Shown one piece after another: positions 37,201-47,733 of a stretch of 50,068 nt of DNA. The position numbers and the translations under genes are program-made. The notes under the pieces were generated by a model. That model was not told the origin of the DNA. It saw nothing but the letters and a program-made list of their open reading frames with translations, and ran no database searches. The stretch comes from Priapulus caudatus (taxonomy: Eukaryota; Priapulida; Priapulimorpha; Priapulimorphida; Priapulidae), in contig NW_014577564.1 in assembly GCF_000485595.1 (NCBI RefSeq), positions 108,478-158,545 on the forward strand, written 5' to 3'. The first letter of the stretch is position 1. Every line of letters begins with the position of its first letter.

Positions 37201-38462
37201 CATGCACGCACGCACGCACAGCCACACACCACACACACACACACAGCACACACAACGCGCGCGCGCTGGCGCGCACACACACACACACACGACACACAAC
37301 ACAACACACACGCGTATTATAAATACATAACTTTTACTTATTACGCATTCGCGGCAAAGGCTAACTCCTATCTCGAACTTATCCCTGACATCGCGTGTCA
37401 TGATCTTCAAACCAAACTTCAACACAGGTCTTACGGGGAAAGCACTGGGTAAGAGTTTGTGCCTAGGCGCGTAATGACAAGTACAAAACTCACGACAGTA
37501 GCCGGTAGTAAGGGGCCAGTGCGCTGAGTAGAATGCGGGGGCAATTCTCCCTTGACGGCTGTGTTGGCTTAGCGCCGAATCCCAGCACTTGCAGACCATC
37601 CCATGTGGGTGGACATCGCTGCCGAATCTGCCAGAATTCTGTATCGTTTTGCTCAGTATTCTCTCTCATTAGTCTCATCCTCGCATTGCCACTTATTACA
37701 TAGCAGACGCGAGTACAGCATTTCACAACCGAATTCGTATGTTGTTTGTGACTAAAGTTTGTATTATTCGTATCGTCGAGTCTCACCAATTTCACGGTGT
37801 AACAATTGGCAATATATATATATACATCATTATACATGTGTGTGTGTGTGTTCGTGCTTGCGTGTTGCTTGCGTGTCGTGCGTGCGGCGAGCGTGTGTCA
37901 CGCGTTGTGCGCCGCTCTCGTTTGTGTGGTAGCTGTGTAATTATAAGACCAGCGACAGGCGAACACAGTTGAATGTGAATGCCATCGGCTTACCATTCTT
38001 CCACGATTGCCGGCAGCAATGCGATCGCACATTGGAACATGACGGCCTTGCAGCCAGCTGGCGCCAATTCTGCTGGCGTCCCGTGACATATTATCGATGT
38101 AAGACAGCGCCGATGCTGCGAACGCCGCGTCGTCGAGAAGCCAAATGTGCGCTGCAGTTGCTGCGCCACACGTCCTGCATTAAAACAAACCGATAGAAAA
38201 ACACAACGTTGATCCGTTTGTAGCAGCAGTCGGCACGACCGTCGGCGGATAATAGTTAGTAAATAATACATAATAATAATAGTTGAGTTAGTAGTAGTAG
38301 TAGTAGTAGTAGTAGTCAGTAGTTCAGTAGTAGTAGAAGTGAGTAGTAGTAGTAGAGTTAGTTAGCAGCACAGTATCGCACAACAACACAGCACACAACA
38401 CACAAACAACAGCAGGCAGCATTTATAGTATGTGTGAGCCAGCGGCGGCGGCGGCCGGCGGC

Positions 38463-38510
<48 letters not shown>

Positions 38511-40358
38511 GCCGGCGGCGGCAGCAGCAGCAGCAGCAGCCTCCATGGGGATTAAAGGATATTCGGCGCATTTCCATTACTAATCCGCTATAATAAAAAC
38601 AAGCACGACTTGCGTCATCAGACTGCTAACCGTCTACTCGTATTACCTGGGTCTCCCCCCACACCTCTCCTTCGCTCGCTCTCGTTCTGTTTCTCGCTCT
38701 CTCGCTCTCTCTTTCTCGCTCTCACTATCTTTATCTTTCTTTGTCTTTCTCTGTGGGTGAGGGGGGAGGGGGGGGGGTGCGTGTGTTCTCCCTCTCTCGC
38801 TCTCTCATTTATTCTTCAAAGAACCTTTTCCACGCATGTTACGGTACACTCTGTAAATAAGCTATCACGTTCTAATAGGATAATCTCCTAGATGTTCCTC
38901 TGCATGGCTCACACCAATACGTTTCCCAGGCGTGATATCCTCGCACATGCACAACCCTTTTCAAAATACACGGCCTTCACCAGATATATTGCTTGCCCAC
39001 TGCTTTAAGCAACACTCAACCTACTGTAATCGCATGCGTTACATTCCCAAGGGCGTAGCCGCTTTATTATAGATTTAGGAGAAATGTGATAGCCGGAAAA
39101 TGTATGTCGTGTAGTCGTCCGTGAAACCTTCGTCGCGCACCCATGCGCGCTTATTAACACACCACTTCATCCGCCAAGGTATTTACTCATGATATGGCCT
39201 TGCTACTATGTCAGGTAGCCTGTGTCTTATTGCTGCCACTTGAGATGTTTTACCTACTGGTCGTTACATCTGCGATACAATACACACACTACGCACGCAC
39301 GCACGCACGCGCACCGCAACGCACGGACGAGGCACATTCACACTGTATATATAATATAATATGAATATTATATACTGATTATTATTTATATATATATATA
39401 TATATATATGCTGCATATGCAATATAATATCCCGATAAATTCAGCTTACTGCGAACAGCGCGTTGCTTTCATTCCAGACAAGGTGCGTGAAGCAGCGAGT
39501 GAACGCGTGGTCGATGTACACATCGAATGGCACGTAGCCCAGCTCCATGATCCTACAGTAGCCTCCCAACGCACCGAGCGCCGACACACCCGTCAACGGT
39601 GTCATGTCGGCGGCCGACAGCACCTGTGCAGTGATTAACCATCATCAGCGACGGCGTCGTCGTCGTCGTCGTCATAATAATAAACAATGCCAATAGCAAC
39701 AACAGCAGACACAGCAAGAACACGACGACGACGACGACGTTGACAACGACGACGTTGACAACGACGACGTTGACAACGACGACGTTGACAACGACAACGA
39801 CGACGACGAGTCTATCAGCCATGATGGCAACGTGTCGATTTCATGCTGTGGTGTGAATGCCGCCACCGGATAGCCAGGGAAATCAAACCCGAATAAATAA
39901 ATATACGGAGTAATTGAACAAACTTAAGTTTGGCGTTTTTTCTTAATATCAAGTTCGATTCGTGAAAATAGATGGCACTTGGACGCCTCTGTACCAGTGC
40001 GCCTAATTATCGTTTCATACAATAAGAATATCAGGAGCACATGAATACATATTCTCCATAGATGTACTCTTGAGAATATGAATCTCACGCGTAGCAACCG
40101 ACGTGAACCATAAATAGTGAGACGGATAAGCACGCAAACTGTGCACTTTTCAATGTTAAGCTTATGTACGATATGCAAAATATTTCTATGTAAAAGTGCG
40201 AGATATGGTCATTTTGATGTAATTATCCTATTCAGCTAAACACGCCTTTACAGCTGAATACTGGAAAGGAAAACTGACCAACATACCGGCGCTGGTCGGA
40301 AGAGCAAAACGAGGAGAGCGAGTGCGCCAGCCACGATGTAACCTCGGTCCCGTAGCAT
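29065..40358 (-). CDS. Class B (secretin-like) G protein-coupled receptor, gene span
   Basis: Class B receptors sense peptide hormones or neuropeptides at the plasma membrane and signal through G proteins. Readable exons 5' to 3' are 40,358-40,287 (signal peptide), 39,623-39,450, 38,174-37,994 and 37,627-37,494 (hormone-binding ectodomain, frameshifted here, intact at 26,361-26,190 and 25,863-25,741), 33,622-33,503 (TM2), 32,227-32,068 (TM3-TM4), 31,589-31,456 (TM4-ECL2-TM5), 30,954-30,869 (TM5), 30,464-30,329 (TM6), 29,909-29,868 (TM7) and 29,355-29,065 (C-tail). Most junction phases match. The exon(s) for the last ectodomain cysteines and TM1 were not found between 33.7 and 37.4 kb, and the TM2-TM3 junction is off in phase. 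TM5 resembles CRF/DH44 and calcitonin receptors (INFLFLINIVRILL), but I cannot assign a ligand. Confidence 0.85.
29868..29909 (-). CDS. GPCR 42-base TM7 exon
   Basis: Exactly 14 codons, GFFVALIFCYLNGE, between TTTTCAG and GTAAGC, phase 0 on both sides. The sequence is the classic TM7 motif of class B receptors, and a separate 42-base exon at this spot is a known, conserved feature of the family. Confidence 0.9.
30329..30464 (-). CDS. GPCR TM6 and ECL3 exon
   Basis: Encodes KTVRAVVALTPLLGVTFFF, then TFYRPQCHAAGFHQYQ and FNSILEGLQ. PLLGVT is the conserved TM6 core of class B receptors. Acceptor CTTCTTCAG, donor CAG/GTACGA, phase 2 in and 0 out. Confidence 0.9.
30869..30954 (-). CDS. GPCR TM5 and ICL3 exon
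   Basis: Begins INFLFLINIVRILLTTFKK in phase 0 after TCGTTCCAG, and reads to HQYR. The QYR-K join to the next exon matches the QYRKAV-type sequence of CRF and calcitonin receptors if the exon ends at 30,869, which requires a GC donor (AG/GCACGT). A GT lies 4 bases further on, but using it would break the frame. Confidence 0.85.
31456..31589 (-). CDS. GPCR TM4-ECL2-TM5 exon
   Basis: Encodes VPVFPVAVYCVIRARHQHLN, then TACWIEMAEPYEWIIN and SIIIGAFV. The ECL2 CW pair, which forms the conserved disulphide with TM3, is present. Phase 1 in, 0 out (GTT/GTAGGT). Confidence 0.9.
32068..32227 (-). CDS. GPCR TM3 to TM4 exon
   Basis: Encodes SCILLTVFVHKYVRLTNYTW, then MLCEGFFLHKLIAAAF and VVFYIVGW. NYTWMLCEGFFLH is the strongly conserved TM3 signature, and the Cys before it partners ECL2. 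It opens in phase 0 after GGCACAG, which does not match the phase of the TM2 exon; it ends phase 1 at GGC/GTAAGT. Confidence 0.9.
32228..33502. repeat. GATA, GT and GA microsatellite block in a GPCR intron
   Basis: (GATA)n with GGTA variants runs from about 32,258 to 32,820 and carries many one-base slips (GAATAGATAG, AGAAGATAG). It is followed by GA-rich (32,820-32,930), GT-rich (32,975-33,080), GA-rich (33,175-33,235) and AT-rich (33,325-33,490) tracts. The slip pattern suggests unpolished sequence. The tyrosine/isoleucine frames are repeat artefacts. Confidence 0.9.
33503..33622 (-). CDS. GPCR TM2 exon
   Basis: Encodes EDVIHVNFRSLSIHEFHAVR then LVYDAIVSLKSS. IHVNF followed by a hydrophobic helix and a YDAI-type end is the TM2 pattern of class B receptors. 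The acceptor is CCGTAGTGCAG and the donor CCAG/GTATGA. Its 3' phase is 1, whereas the TM3 exon opens in phase 0, so one base may be wrong or a small exon is missing. Confidence 0.65.
33768..35400. repeat. Two-copy tandem duplication, about 0.63 and 1.0 kb
   Basis: Copy 1 (33,768-34,395) and copy 2 (34,396-35,400) share the order CACCACACGCA..., GTCACCCC..TGCCT, CTTCTCATA.GCCCC, GTACCATCGTCTAAA, TTTATATCACC, ATGTAAAACACATGCC, a CA-rich block, then CTACTCGTCACATACAACCC. Copy 2 carries about 330 extra bases at 34,485-34,815. The histidine-threonine frames in the CA blocks are not genes. It lies in a GPCR intron. Confidence 0.75.
35401..35860. other. Unassigned intronic sequence
   Basis: GC-richer than its surroundings, with an open minus-strand frame (35,527-35,889) that shows no recognised motif and no convincing splice sites. 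I searched it for the missing TM1 exon without success. Confidence 0.4.
35865..37135. repeat. CTACACAAC/CTATATACAC minisatellite
   Basis: Built from 10- to 15-base units such as CCTACACAAC, CCTATATACACAAC and, after 36,780, CTACGCAAC. Because units contain no stop codon in two frames, it produces frames of 319 and 282 codons reading YTTPTQHLYTQ-like repeats. It is intronic to the GPCR and not a gene. Units are regular, so this copy is the cleaner partner of 17,222-17,660. Confidence 0.9.
37160..37318. repeat. GCAC/CA microsatellite
   Basis: CGCATGCACGCA then CACACA with a GCGCGC interruption. It precedes the ectodomain block in the same way as the (CA)n at 25,529. Confidence 0.9.
37494..37627 (-). 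CDS. GPCR hormone-binding exon, frameshifted copy in expected position
   Basis: RCPPTWDGLQ is readable, then the frame slips (VLGFGAK instead of CWDSALA) because of extra bases relative to the copy at 25,741-25,863. Other frames recover CWDSAL, FYSAHWPLTTGYC. Exon edges GGCAG/ATTCGG and GTC/GTGAGT are preserved. The slips look like sequencing indels. Confidence 0.75.
37994..38174 (-). CDS. GPCR N-terminal ectodomain exon, frameshifted copy in expected position
   Basis: Corresponds base for base, with indels, to 26,190-26,361. VWRSNCS can be read at the start and the donor TG/GTAAGC is intact, but internal frameshifts destroy the CC..CC region. About 9 bases longer than the intact copy. Confidence 0.7.
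38230..39449. repeat. GPCR intron with TAG, CAG/CGG and CT repeats
   Basis: Noisy TAG repeats (38,280-38,365), a CGG/CAG compound tract (38,440-38,541), CT-rich sequence with a G run (38,660-38,815), CA/GCAC (39,280-39,320) and an AT run near 39,390-39,410. No other exon was recognised. Confidence 0.75.
39450..39623 (-). CDS. GPCR N-terminal exon 2
   Basis: Encodes 58 residues starting VLSAADMTPL, with GGYCRIMELGYVPFDVYIDH and FTRCFTHLVWNESNALFA. It is bounded by GTGCACAG and GCA/GTAAGC, phase 0 on both sides, which fits both the signal-peptide exon and the next ectodomain exon. NES is a possible N-glycosylation site. I do not recognise a domain here; assignment rests on position, phase and orientation. 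Confidence 0.6.
39735..39800. repeat. 15-bp minisatellite GACGACGTTGACAAC, about 4 copies
   Basis: Four near-perfect 15-base units flanked by (GAC)n, lying in the first GPCR intron. Confidence 0.9.
40287..40358 (-). CDS. GPCR first coding exon: signal peptide
   Basis: 24 codons from ATG at 40,358: MLRDRGYIVAGALALLVLLF then RPAP, a short basic start and hydrophobic core typical of a signal peptide. The donor CCG/GTATGT is phase 0 and fits the exon at 39,623. The ATG is the first in this frame near the donor; UTR structure was not determined. Confidence 0.65.
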
Positions 40359-42997
40359 ATCGATACAAAGAAGCGACAACGAATAGATAGATATTCTGAC
40401 TCAGATGTCACCGCCGCTGTGACGTTTCGTTGACTAATACAGCCTCACTCGTCAGCGAAACCTCGCTACAGCTTCTACGCCAGCCAGCCTACAAGTTTCG
40501 CAAACGGCTCACGCGAAACCGATCAAACGCGTAACTTCTTTCTAGTCTTTCGTGTCTTCTCTGTCGTCTGCCTTCTGCTGGAATCACTGCGGTGGCGACA
40601 CGACGGCTCGACTTATGGTGAGAGACAGACGTTGTGCTGTCAGTGCCAACGGCTTGCGTAACACCGATCAGACGCGAAACTCTCCCGCTGTCTTCTGTTG
40701 GAATCGCCGCGGCGGCCCCGCGAGGCGACTAGACGACAAGGGGGCGTACGCGGCGCCGTTAGTGTCAACGCGATGGCTCGTGATCGTCGATTCAGGTGCG
40801 AGCAGCTAGAGTGTTGTCATCGCCGGCCGTCGCGACTGATTACGTCGCTCACGATGGCACATCAAACACGCAGCCGTACACGCCGCGCCGGTAATTAACA
40901 AGTGATCGAGCGCCGCCGCGACGACGAGCAGATGGTCGACGAAGTGTCGGAGCGGCCGCACGCATGCGCCCACGCAGCCGGCGTGCGAGGCGTGACGTCA
41001 CGCGCGACGCAATGATTGATGCTGTTCCAGGGGTCGAACCGCCATAGAGTGTAGATTGTAATGTATATTAATGACTGAAATCTATTATAACATTATGTAC
41101 TATGTGTATGTATTGTACGTATTGTATGTATGATAGGCATTATAGAACACTATGTATTATATGTATACATTTCATGAATGATATGTATTAGAAGACTTCG
41201 TATTAAACGCATGTATTGTATGAATAATTTATTTATATACTATATGTATGTAACTATATACGCGACGTAAATTCATGCTAAATCAGTACAGATTCAAAGG
41301 CCGATCTTCACTCGAAACATTTGCCAGATTGTTTTCGAGAATTTCCAGCATGTAGTCGAATCCCGTTTTAAACACAAAAATGGCCGACCCGTCACCATGG
41401 CTACACCACTTGACGCAATGGTACAATTACACGACAAAATCAATCTCACTTCAAATGCCTTCTAGATGTCCACGAGGCACCTACCTTGCGTAAATAATAC
41501 TAATTAGTGCACTATACATCCGAATTTTACCGCAACAATTTTAAAAGAATGTCTTTTCCAGGTACGAAATGTGCGGTATGGCACCAAAACGATAAGTGTT
41601 CGTACGCGGATCTGTTTCCGCGCTTATGTTATCTTATGTAACTAAATAATAATAAATTAACAGTTTAACCCAACATAATAAGGAATTAAAATAGAAGCGA
41701 AAGATATGCTTGGTAATATAATAAATATTGTGTAGTAACCATGCACGCTACGTCAAATAAAATAATGGCAGTGGAATCTTACCACTGTGGAATATTTGAC
41801 ATTTATCCTGTTTGTTATACTCATTAGCAAAAATCGCTGAATAATTTGCAGTGTGTATACGCATGGTGTGAGATAAAGTCACATTTAGCAAATAATTACG
41901 TTTAATTGGAAAAAGGGGAAAACTGACCAGACTGCATGGTAAGAACGCAGGGCGCACCTTCGCGATTATACTACGATTGGACTCGAGTGTACTTTCCGAT
42001 TGTGAAGAGTTGCGGGAAGAATAATAATAAATTGAGCATTTCGCCCCATATTGCACCCGCCCCTCGTTACCGACGCACGCGTCAACAGAAACTGACAAGC
42101 GATTTACGTGTTGTAAACGGTTAACGCGGCAAAACTTTGATCGGAATTTGAACAGTTAATGCAAATATGTTTGCTCTTGCATTAGCTGGTACACACGACA
42201 TTGGCATGCGCAGTTTGTATGGGGCTCATATGTCAAATGTCACATGGTATATTCTCAGGGTATAAAAATAAGGTTCGGTGCGTTTGTTGAACGTTTGGAG
42301 ATTGGATAGCCGCGATTTAATTTTTCGCATCAGCTGCGTGGAATGCAAACAGACTCTGGTAAGCTGTCGGTAAGCGCTATGAACACCAGCGGGCTCCAAT
42401 GAATGTAAGTTCTTCAAGACCCATCGGTGGTGCCGAGCGTAAAACGTAAACAATTTGCGAATGAAATTAAATAGAACTCGAATGGCGCAGGAAGATAGGG
42501 TGACGAACTTTTTACAGTTGGTAGGATTATATAAGCGTCTAACTTATCAGCAAGTTTGCGCTTGTGTAATCCCCTTAGCAGCATGTAGTAGCATGCAGGG
42601 ATTATTATAGCTTGTTCGTATAGTCTAAACTAGGAAAATGTGTTTCCTCGGTCATTATGTAATTAATTAATTAATTAATTAGACAATTTCTTTAAAATCC
42701 CAATTGTCTTTATATGAATGCGTAAACAATATAATATTCAAGAATATCTGTAATGATTTTACTGTCAAGAGAACACAGTTTCACACAACAAAAAGTTTAT
42801 ATTAAAAGATATCCATTGGCCATACGTTACAGCGATCACTCAAGACAAGCATTAAAGGCGCTTTTTTACGGACACAAATCTGCCCACATGACTGTTGCGA
42901 ATTCGTATTTTGTTACATAGGGGAGCAAAAAATAGGACGTCGTGGACGCTCAGACTATACGTCTGGTTGTCAGTGATTTGGTGTCTTTATACTGACC

Positions 42998-43051
<54 letters not shown>

Positions 43052-43861
43052 ACATCGTACTTTAATATAACTTATATAATAAAATAACTACATTTCCCAC
43101 GTTACACTCACTTCGTAATTCAACTGTGAATATATATTATAGAAGATATAAGAATAAAGAAAATCGCGTCAGATAGCATTGAATAATGACGAATCAAAAA
43201 TCACCAGATATGAAATTTAACATAAATGGCTGGCATGACGACATCCCACATTCGTAAAAAGGCTAAAACCTATCAAAATATTTTTCCTTCATTTGCAGAT
43301 TACACGCCACATTCGATCAAAAGCACAAACATCATAGACTGGCTTTAAAGATACAGGTCTAGTGACAAATTTCAATAAAAGAAAAACAAATACATAATCG
43401 AAATCCACACAACTTCGCATAACACTGCATAAATGTTTTCAATCGTAGTAAGTTCACACATATAGTTGCGAAAATTAGGTTAAAACACAGCAGAACTAGC
43501 TGCAGGTGATATAATATAAATATATATACCGATAACATTTACATATCTGTACTGGCAGAAGTGACTAAAAACAATTGTGTTATTCACTTCTGAAACTAGT
43601 ACCGAGTGTGCATATTGCTACTAATACCAGGTAGCTAAAATCTTTCAGTGTTCACGGGCACTGCCACTGTTCTGCTGACATCATGAAAGAGTGGTATAGG
43701 GCAATATAAGAGTAATAATATCAACCAGGAGCGCATTATAACAATGTGACAAAAATGCTTCATGGGAAATTTATTCGTGTTAGTGCATGAAACGCGTGTA
43801 AATTACATGATTGCAAGGGCCATACCCTTTGGGGTAAAATTATTTGTTTAATATAATAACA

Positions 43862-43903
<42 letters not shown>

Positions 43904-44255
43904 CTTTAATATATTTCTTTGGGAAGAAAATACATTGTATAACAGTATAGGCAACATTTAAATGAGTAATTCATGAATATCCTCCAATATAACACATACA
44001 CTCAACGATTATATAAAACTAAAGATTTTTCGTCAGAAACATACACATTCACCAAGAAGTGTGTAAGGCAATTTAATTTGCCATCGTAAGGATATAAGCT
44101 CACCACGAAGGATTAAGCGTAACCACGAACATACCTACACAGGTCCACAAGCCCTTATCCACATTTTCAGCTAGAAAAACGGATGGAATTTTTTTTTCAT
44201 GGAGCATCACTCGTGTCCACGACGTGACAAATAAACTATTATACCATTTATAGTC
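40359..44255. other. Intergenic region between GPCR and transporter
   Basis: GC-rich at 40.4-41.0 kb, immediately upstream of the GPCR start, with partial direct repeats: CTTCTGCTGGAATC at 40,570 and CTTCTGTTGGAATC at 40,693, and ACCGATCAAACGCG near 40,518 and ACCGATCAGACGCG near 40,663. It could hold the GPCR promoter. The rest is AT-rich, with GTATTGTATG-type low complexity at 41.1-41.25 kb and (AT)n at 43,001-43,046 and 43,863-43,897. No exon supported. Confidence 0.5.
43001..43046. repeat. (AT)n microsatellite
   Basis: Uninterrupted alternating AT. A similar run is at 43,863-43,897. Confidence 0.9.
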
Positions 44256-44261
44256 TTTATT
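44256..44261 (-). terminator. AATAAA poly(A) signal candidate for the transporter gene
   Basis: TTTATT on the plus strand reads AATAAA on the minus strand, about 263 bases beyond the stop codon of the MFSD9-like gene. Confidence 0.4.
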
Positions 44262-44523
44262 TATCCTATTTAATGTGAATATTCATAAAGTTCGCCGCAG
44301 TAATATTACCATTTTAGCTTGTGGGTTGCTGCCACAGCCCTGTTCACGTGCCACCATGCATGGCACACGTATAACAACGCACATTCCGTAATCCGAAAAA
44401 TTCCAAATTCTGAATACCGACTTCCGAAACTCATCTCGCACAGGGATTGCGGACAAGAGATTGAGGACCATGCACAAGTATATTTAAGTTCACAATATAA
44501 CAAAACAAAGAAAAACTCCTGGC

Positions 44524-46483
44524 TCACTTCAATTTCTTGGACAAGCGGTTGGCGCCCGCGACAGCAGCCTTGTCATGGTCGTACACGGGCGGATATTTTA
44601 ACATGTAGCCGACGGCGACTATCACTATGGCGATGCCCAGCAGCTCAGGACCCTCGAGGGCAACGTCCATCGCGATTCCGCCGAGCAGTGGCGCCACCAT
44701 GCGGGCGACGGACGTCACCGTGCCGGACATGCCCGTCACGCCGCCGATCTCGTCGGCGTGGCAACGCGAGACGACGATCTGGCGGCTGCAGATGCGCGCG
44801 ATCGCCGACGAGATGCTGAGCAGCGCGAGGAAGAACAAGAGAACGTGCAGGTTGGGCGCGTAGGCGAGCGCGACGAGGCAGACGGCGAGCAGCGCCGACG
44901 CGTGCAGGTAGAGGCGCGCGACGTCGTTGCCATAGAGACGGACGGCGCGGCCGGCGCCGAAGCTGGCGGCGACGCCGACGATCGTCGTCAGCGACGTGAT
45001 GTAACCGTTGGTGCGGTGCGACGTCGCGTACTTCTCGCGCAGCAGCATGCTGAAGTTGGTGCGGTACATGATCAGCGGCAGGCTGAGCATGAACTGCAGC
45101 ACGAACACGTCCGTCAGCGCGTTCCACATGTCGCGGTCGAACAGCGACGACAGCAGCTGCCGTGGCGAGAACGACGCCGACTCCTCCTCGGCGGCGGCGG
45201 CGGGGACGCAGGGCGGCGCGTCGTCGTCGGGTTGCTTATTGTTGTTGGCGTGCAGACTGTTGTCGGTGGTCGGACCACCGTTGATCTTCGTCTCGTGTCC
45301 CCGATGCGTTATCTCCGGTACGCATAACCAGCAAAGCGCTGAAAAGGACGTTTAATGACGATCAGCTTCTGAAAACGGACCTATCCGTACGCCTGGCACT
45401 ATTGACAGCCTGCCAATCATTGTTATAATAGGGCATTCAAAAATACGATGTTTGGCAATGAAGTGCCGCAATGACGAGATTTTGGCATGCATGAGTAAAA
45501 ACTCGCGTAAACTGATCATGCTGGACCGACGTAGCAATGATATCTAAGTGAGGCGTGGTCGGACGTCGCACAGACAGACTAGTCAAGTGTGGGAGAATCC
45601 AGCTTGTACGAGCACACATGACCGCATTGCTTCTATGTGTCCTCGACATCCATACTCGCGAGCTAGGTCTCACCTATGTTCACCAAGAAGGTGGTCCCGC
45701 TGAGAGCACACACCGCATGGAACCCTCCAGTTGAGTCAGCAATATGGCCGCCAATCAATGGACCAAAGATGAAGGCTGCGCTAGAGAATGCATTGAAGTG
45801 ACCGAAAGCCGTTGGCCTATCCTCGTGTAGGTGAATCTCCCCGAGGTAAGATTTACACATGTTCTGGCTATGCTTGAACACGCCTGGAATGCAAACATCG
45901 TCAGCGTCATTACTGTTAGGTGCTAAAATCAACAATGGCTCGATCCTAATTCAGAACGTGCTGATTTACTTTCAACCCGTTTCTCCTCTTAATTTGTAAT
46001 ACTTTTTTTTAGAATAAATACAGCTTCACATTGGGTTGGCCCCATGCCTGTTTACCTAAAGTATTTAGTGAAAATTAGTATATAAATACACATTCTATCT
46101 GCAATTTTTTCTAACTGCTTTAGGTAAACATGCATATGGCCAACTCAATGTGATGCTATATTTATTTTAATAATGTTTTTACAAATTAACAGTTTATATT
46201 ATGTTAAATGTAATATATAAACATTTATATATATGTGTAAAAACACATATGGTAAGTTTATATATGAATAATTCCTAAAGCAGACATATTTGAAGACGAC
46301 TTGCAGGTATTCACGAGTCTGCCAGTCCTCGCCTACCTCAGTCTTACTCTTACCTACTATGAGTCGAGAGATCAATACCACTGAGAGCCAATCAGAAATT
46401 GACATCAGGTAGTAGGACATGGCCGTCATCAGCAGGCAGACGAGCAAGGTGTACCGTCGTCCACGCAGGTCACTCCACTTCCC
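44524..46483 (-). CDS. MFSD9-like major facilitator superfamily transporter, 5' partial
   Basis: Exons 46,483-46,354, 45,883-45,674 and 45,338-44,524 join with matching phases (1 and 1) to give 384 residues; human MFSD9 is about 474, so the first helix or two are missing. Exon A starts GKWSDLRGRRYTLLVCLL, the conserved MFS motif A loop between TM2 and TM3. Exon B reads VGVFKHSQNMCKSYLGEIHL and DRPTAFGHFNAFSSAAFIFG, the GxFKH and GHFN motifs typical of MFSD9 and SLC22A18 relatives. Exon C has a hydrophilic, poly-Ala and Glu-rich central loop of about 60 residues, then TM7-TM12 from VFVLQFMLSLPL, ending SKKLK. Exon C is much more GC-rich than its surroundings. Substrate is unknown. No upstream exon was found up to 50,068. 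Confidence 0.85.
46011..46169. mobile_element. Fold-back element in a transporter intron
   Basis: 46,011-46,067 and the reverse complement of 46,112-46,169 match at most positions over about 57 bases: TTCACATTGGGTTGGCC and GTTTACCTAAAG on one arm, ATCACATTGAGTTGGCC and GTTTACCTAAAG on the other. The loop is about 44 bases. It has no coding capacity and fits a MITE-type insertion. Confidence 0.75.
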
Positions 46484-47733
46484 CTAAAAATACCATCGAC
46501 ATATCAATACTTGCAATTCACGCAGACTGTAGCATTTCTTTTGTTACATACTTTTAGTTACGGTAACATTTTAAAATAGCACTTATATGATGAATACTCT
46601 TCCAATAGTCAGGATATAAGTTATGTATTATGATGAAAAAATAAGTAATGCACTTCTCAGGTAATCACACAGACTGCTGCTGTTGTCATATCAGTGTGAT
46701 CGAAAGTAAAACAGGGTGTAGTCAAATCCAGGTTCACATTAATTTTGGCCCATTCACAGCATTCAGCGAATAAATTCTGTACCTACACCTACTGTAAAAT
46801 AAAGTATTTTATAGATGACCTATCTCTGATGGTAGGAAATCTGAAAACTTAGCAGGGATGTCACTAACTGATTGTGTCACGTTGTGAAGTTACTTACAAT
46901 TAATCACAAACAGTTAAGTAGGAAATGGGAAACCCTTTTGTGGACCAAAGCCAATGACTATTGACATGCATTAAAATTACCATTTCCATTCACATGCATT
47001 GCTGTATATAAAATGTGTCAAACAGTTAACTAAAATGTGGATTTTCCTCAGAGGACATTTCAAACAATTCCATTTTTATCAAACAGCACGTACCACAAGT
47101 GGACTAGAGAACAACTGCACACCTCCATATGTCGCTCCTAGATCAACAAAAGTGACAGTGTTACTATTCGGCGTTATAAATTTATTATCTCAAGATTATG
47201 TTACATGAAGGTATGTAAATATATATATTCTTTCGGGAATTAGAATGCATTTTGTATGAATATTTATCTGATCATCACAACTATTTATATTTTCTAAGCT
47301 ATTTTCTCTATCAGTGGAGTCAATTACAATTATTAACATTATCGCAATTAAGCATACCAACCAAATGCTCGAAGGAGGGGGTTAACAGGAATTTTTTGTC
47401 ATAGAAATTCAAATAAATGTCACGTTAAACCTTCCTGCAAAATACCAACACTTTATTATGTATATATCTTGGGTAGATGGGGGTTATGAAAAGGTGAAAA
47501 GTGTGTGATAACGTTGATATTTGTGAAAGACCAATTGGCCTGATCCAAACAAAAACCGACAACATAACTCAAGGTTAAAAGTTCGTGTTTTTTCACTAAT
47601 CAGTCAGGATAGTTATCTGAAAAGGCTGCTACACATCTTCAAATATACTAGTCCATTTTTTACCAGAGCAAGTACATGCAAAAACAATCCTAGTTTACTA
47701 TGCTATTCTAGAGAGCATTTCACTAAGGCTGAG
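46484..47733. other. AT-rich non-coding stretch upstream of the transporter exons
   Basis: Probably intron of the MFSD9-like gene if its first exon lies further right or beyond the window. I see no exon on either strand. Confidence 0.4.

Noticed and set aside
40552-40898. Frames with two FCWN-type repeats near 40.6-40.7 kb
   Set aside because: A partial direct repeat of about 123 bases explains the similarity; no domain or splice sites could be supported.
44645-45327. Arg/Ala-rich frames on both strands over the transporter's last exon
   Set aside because: Shadows of the GC-rich MFSD9-like exon in other frames.
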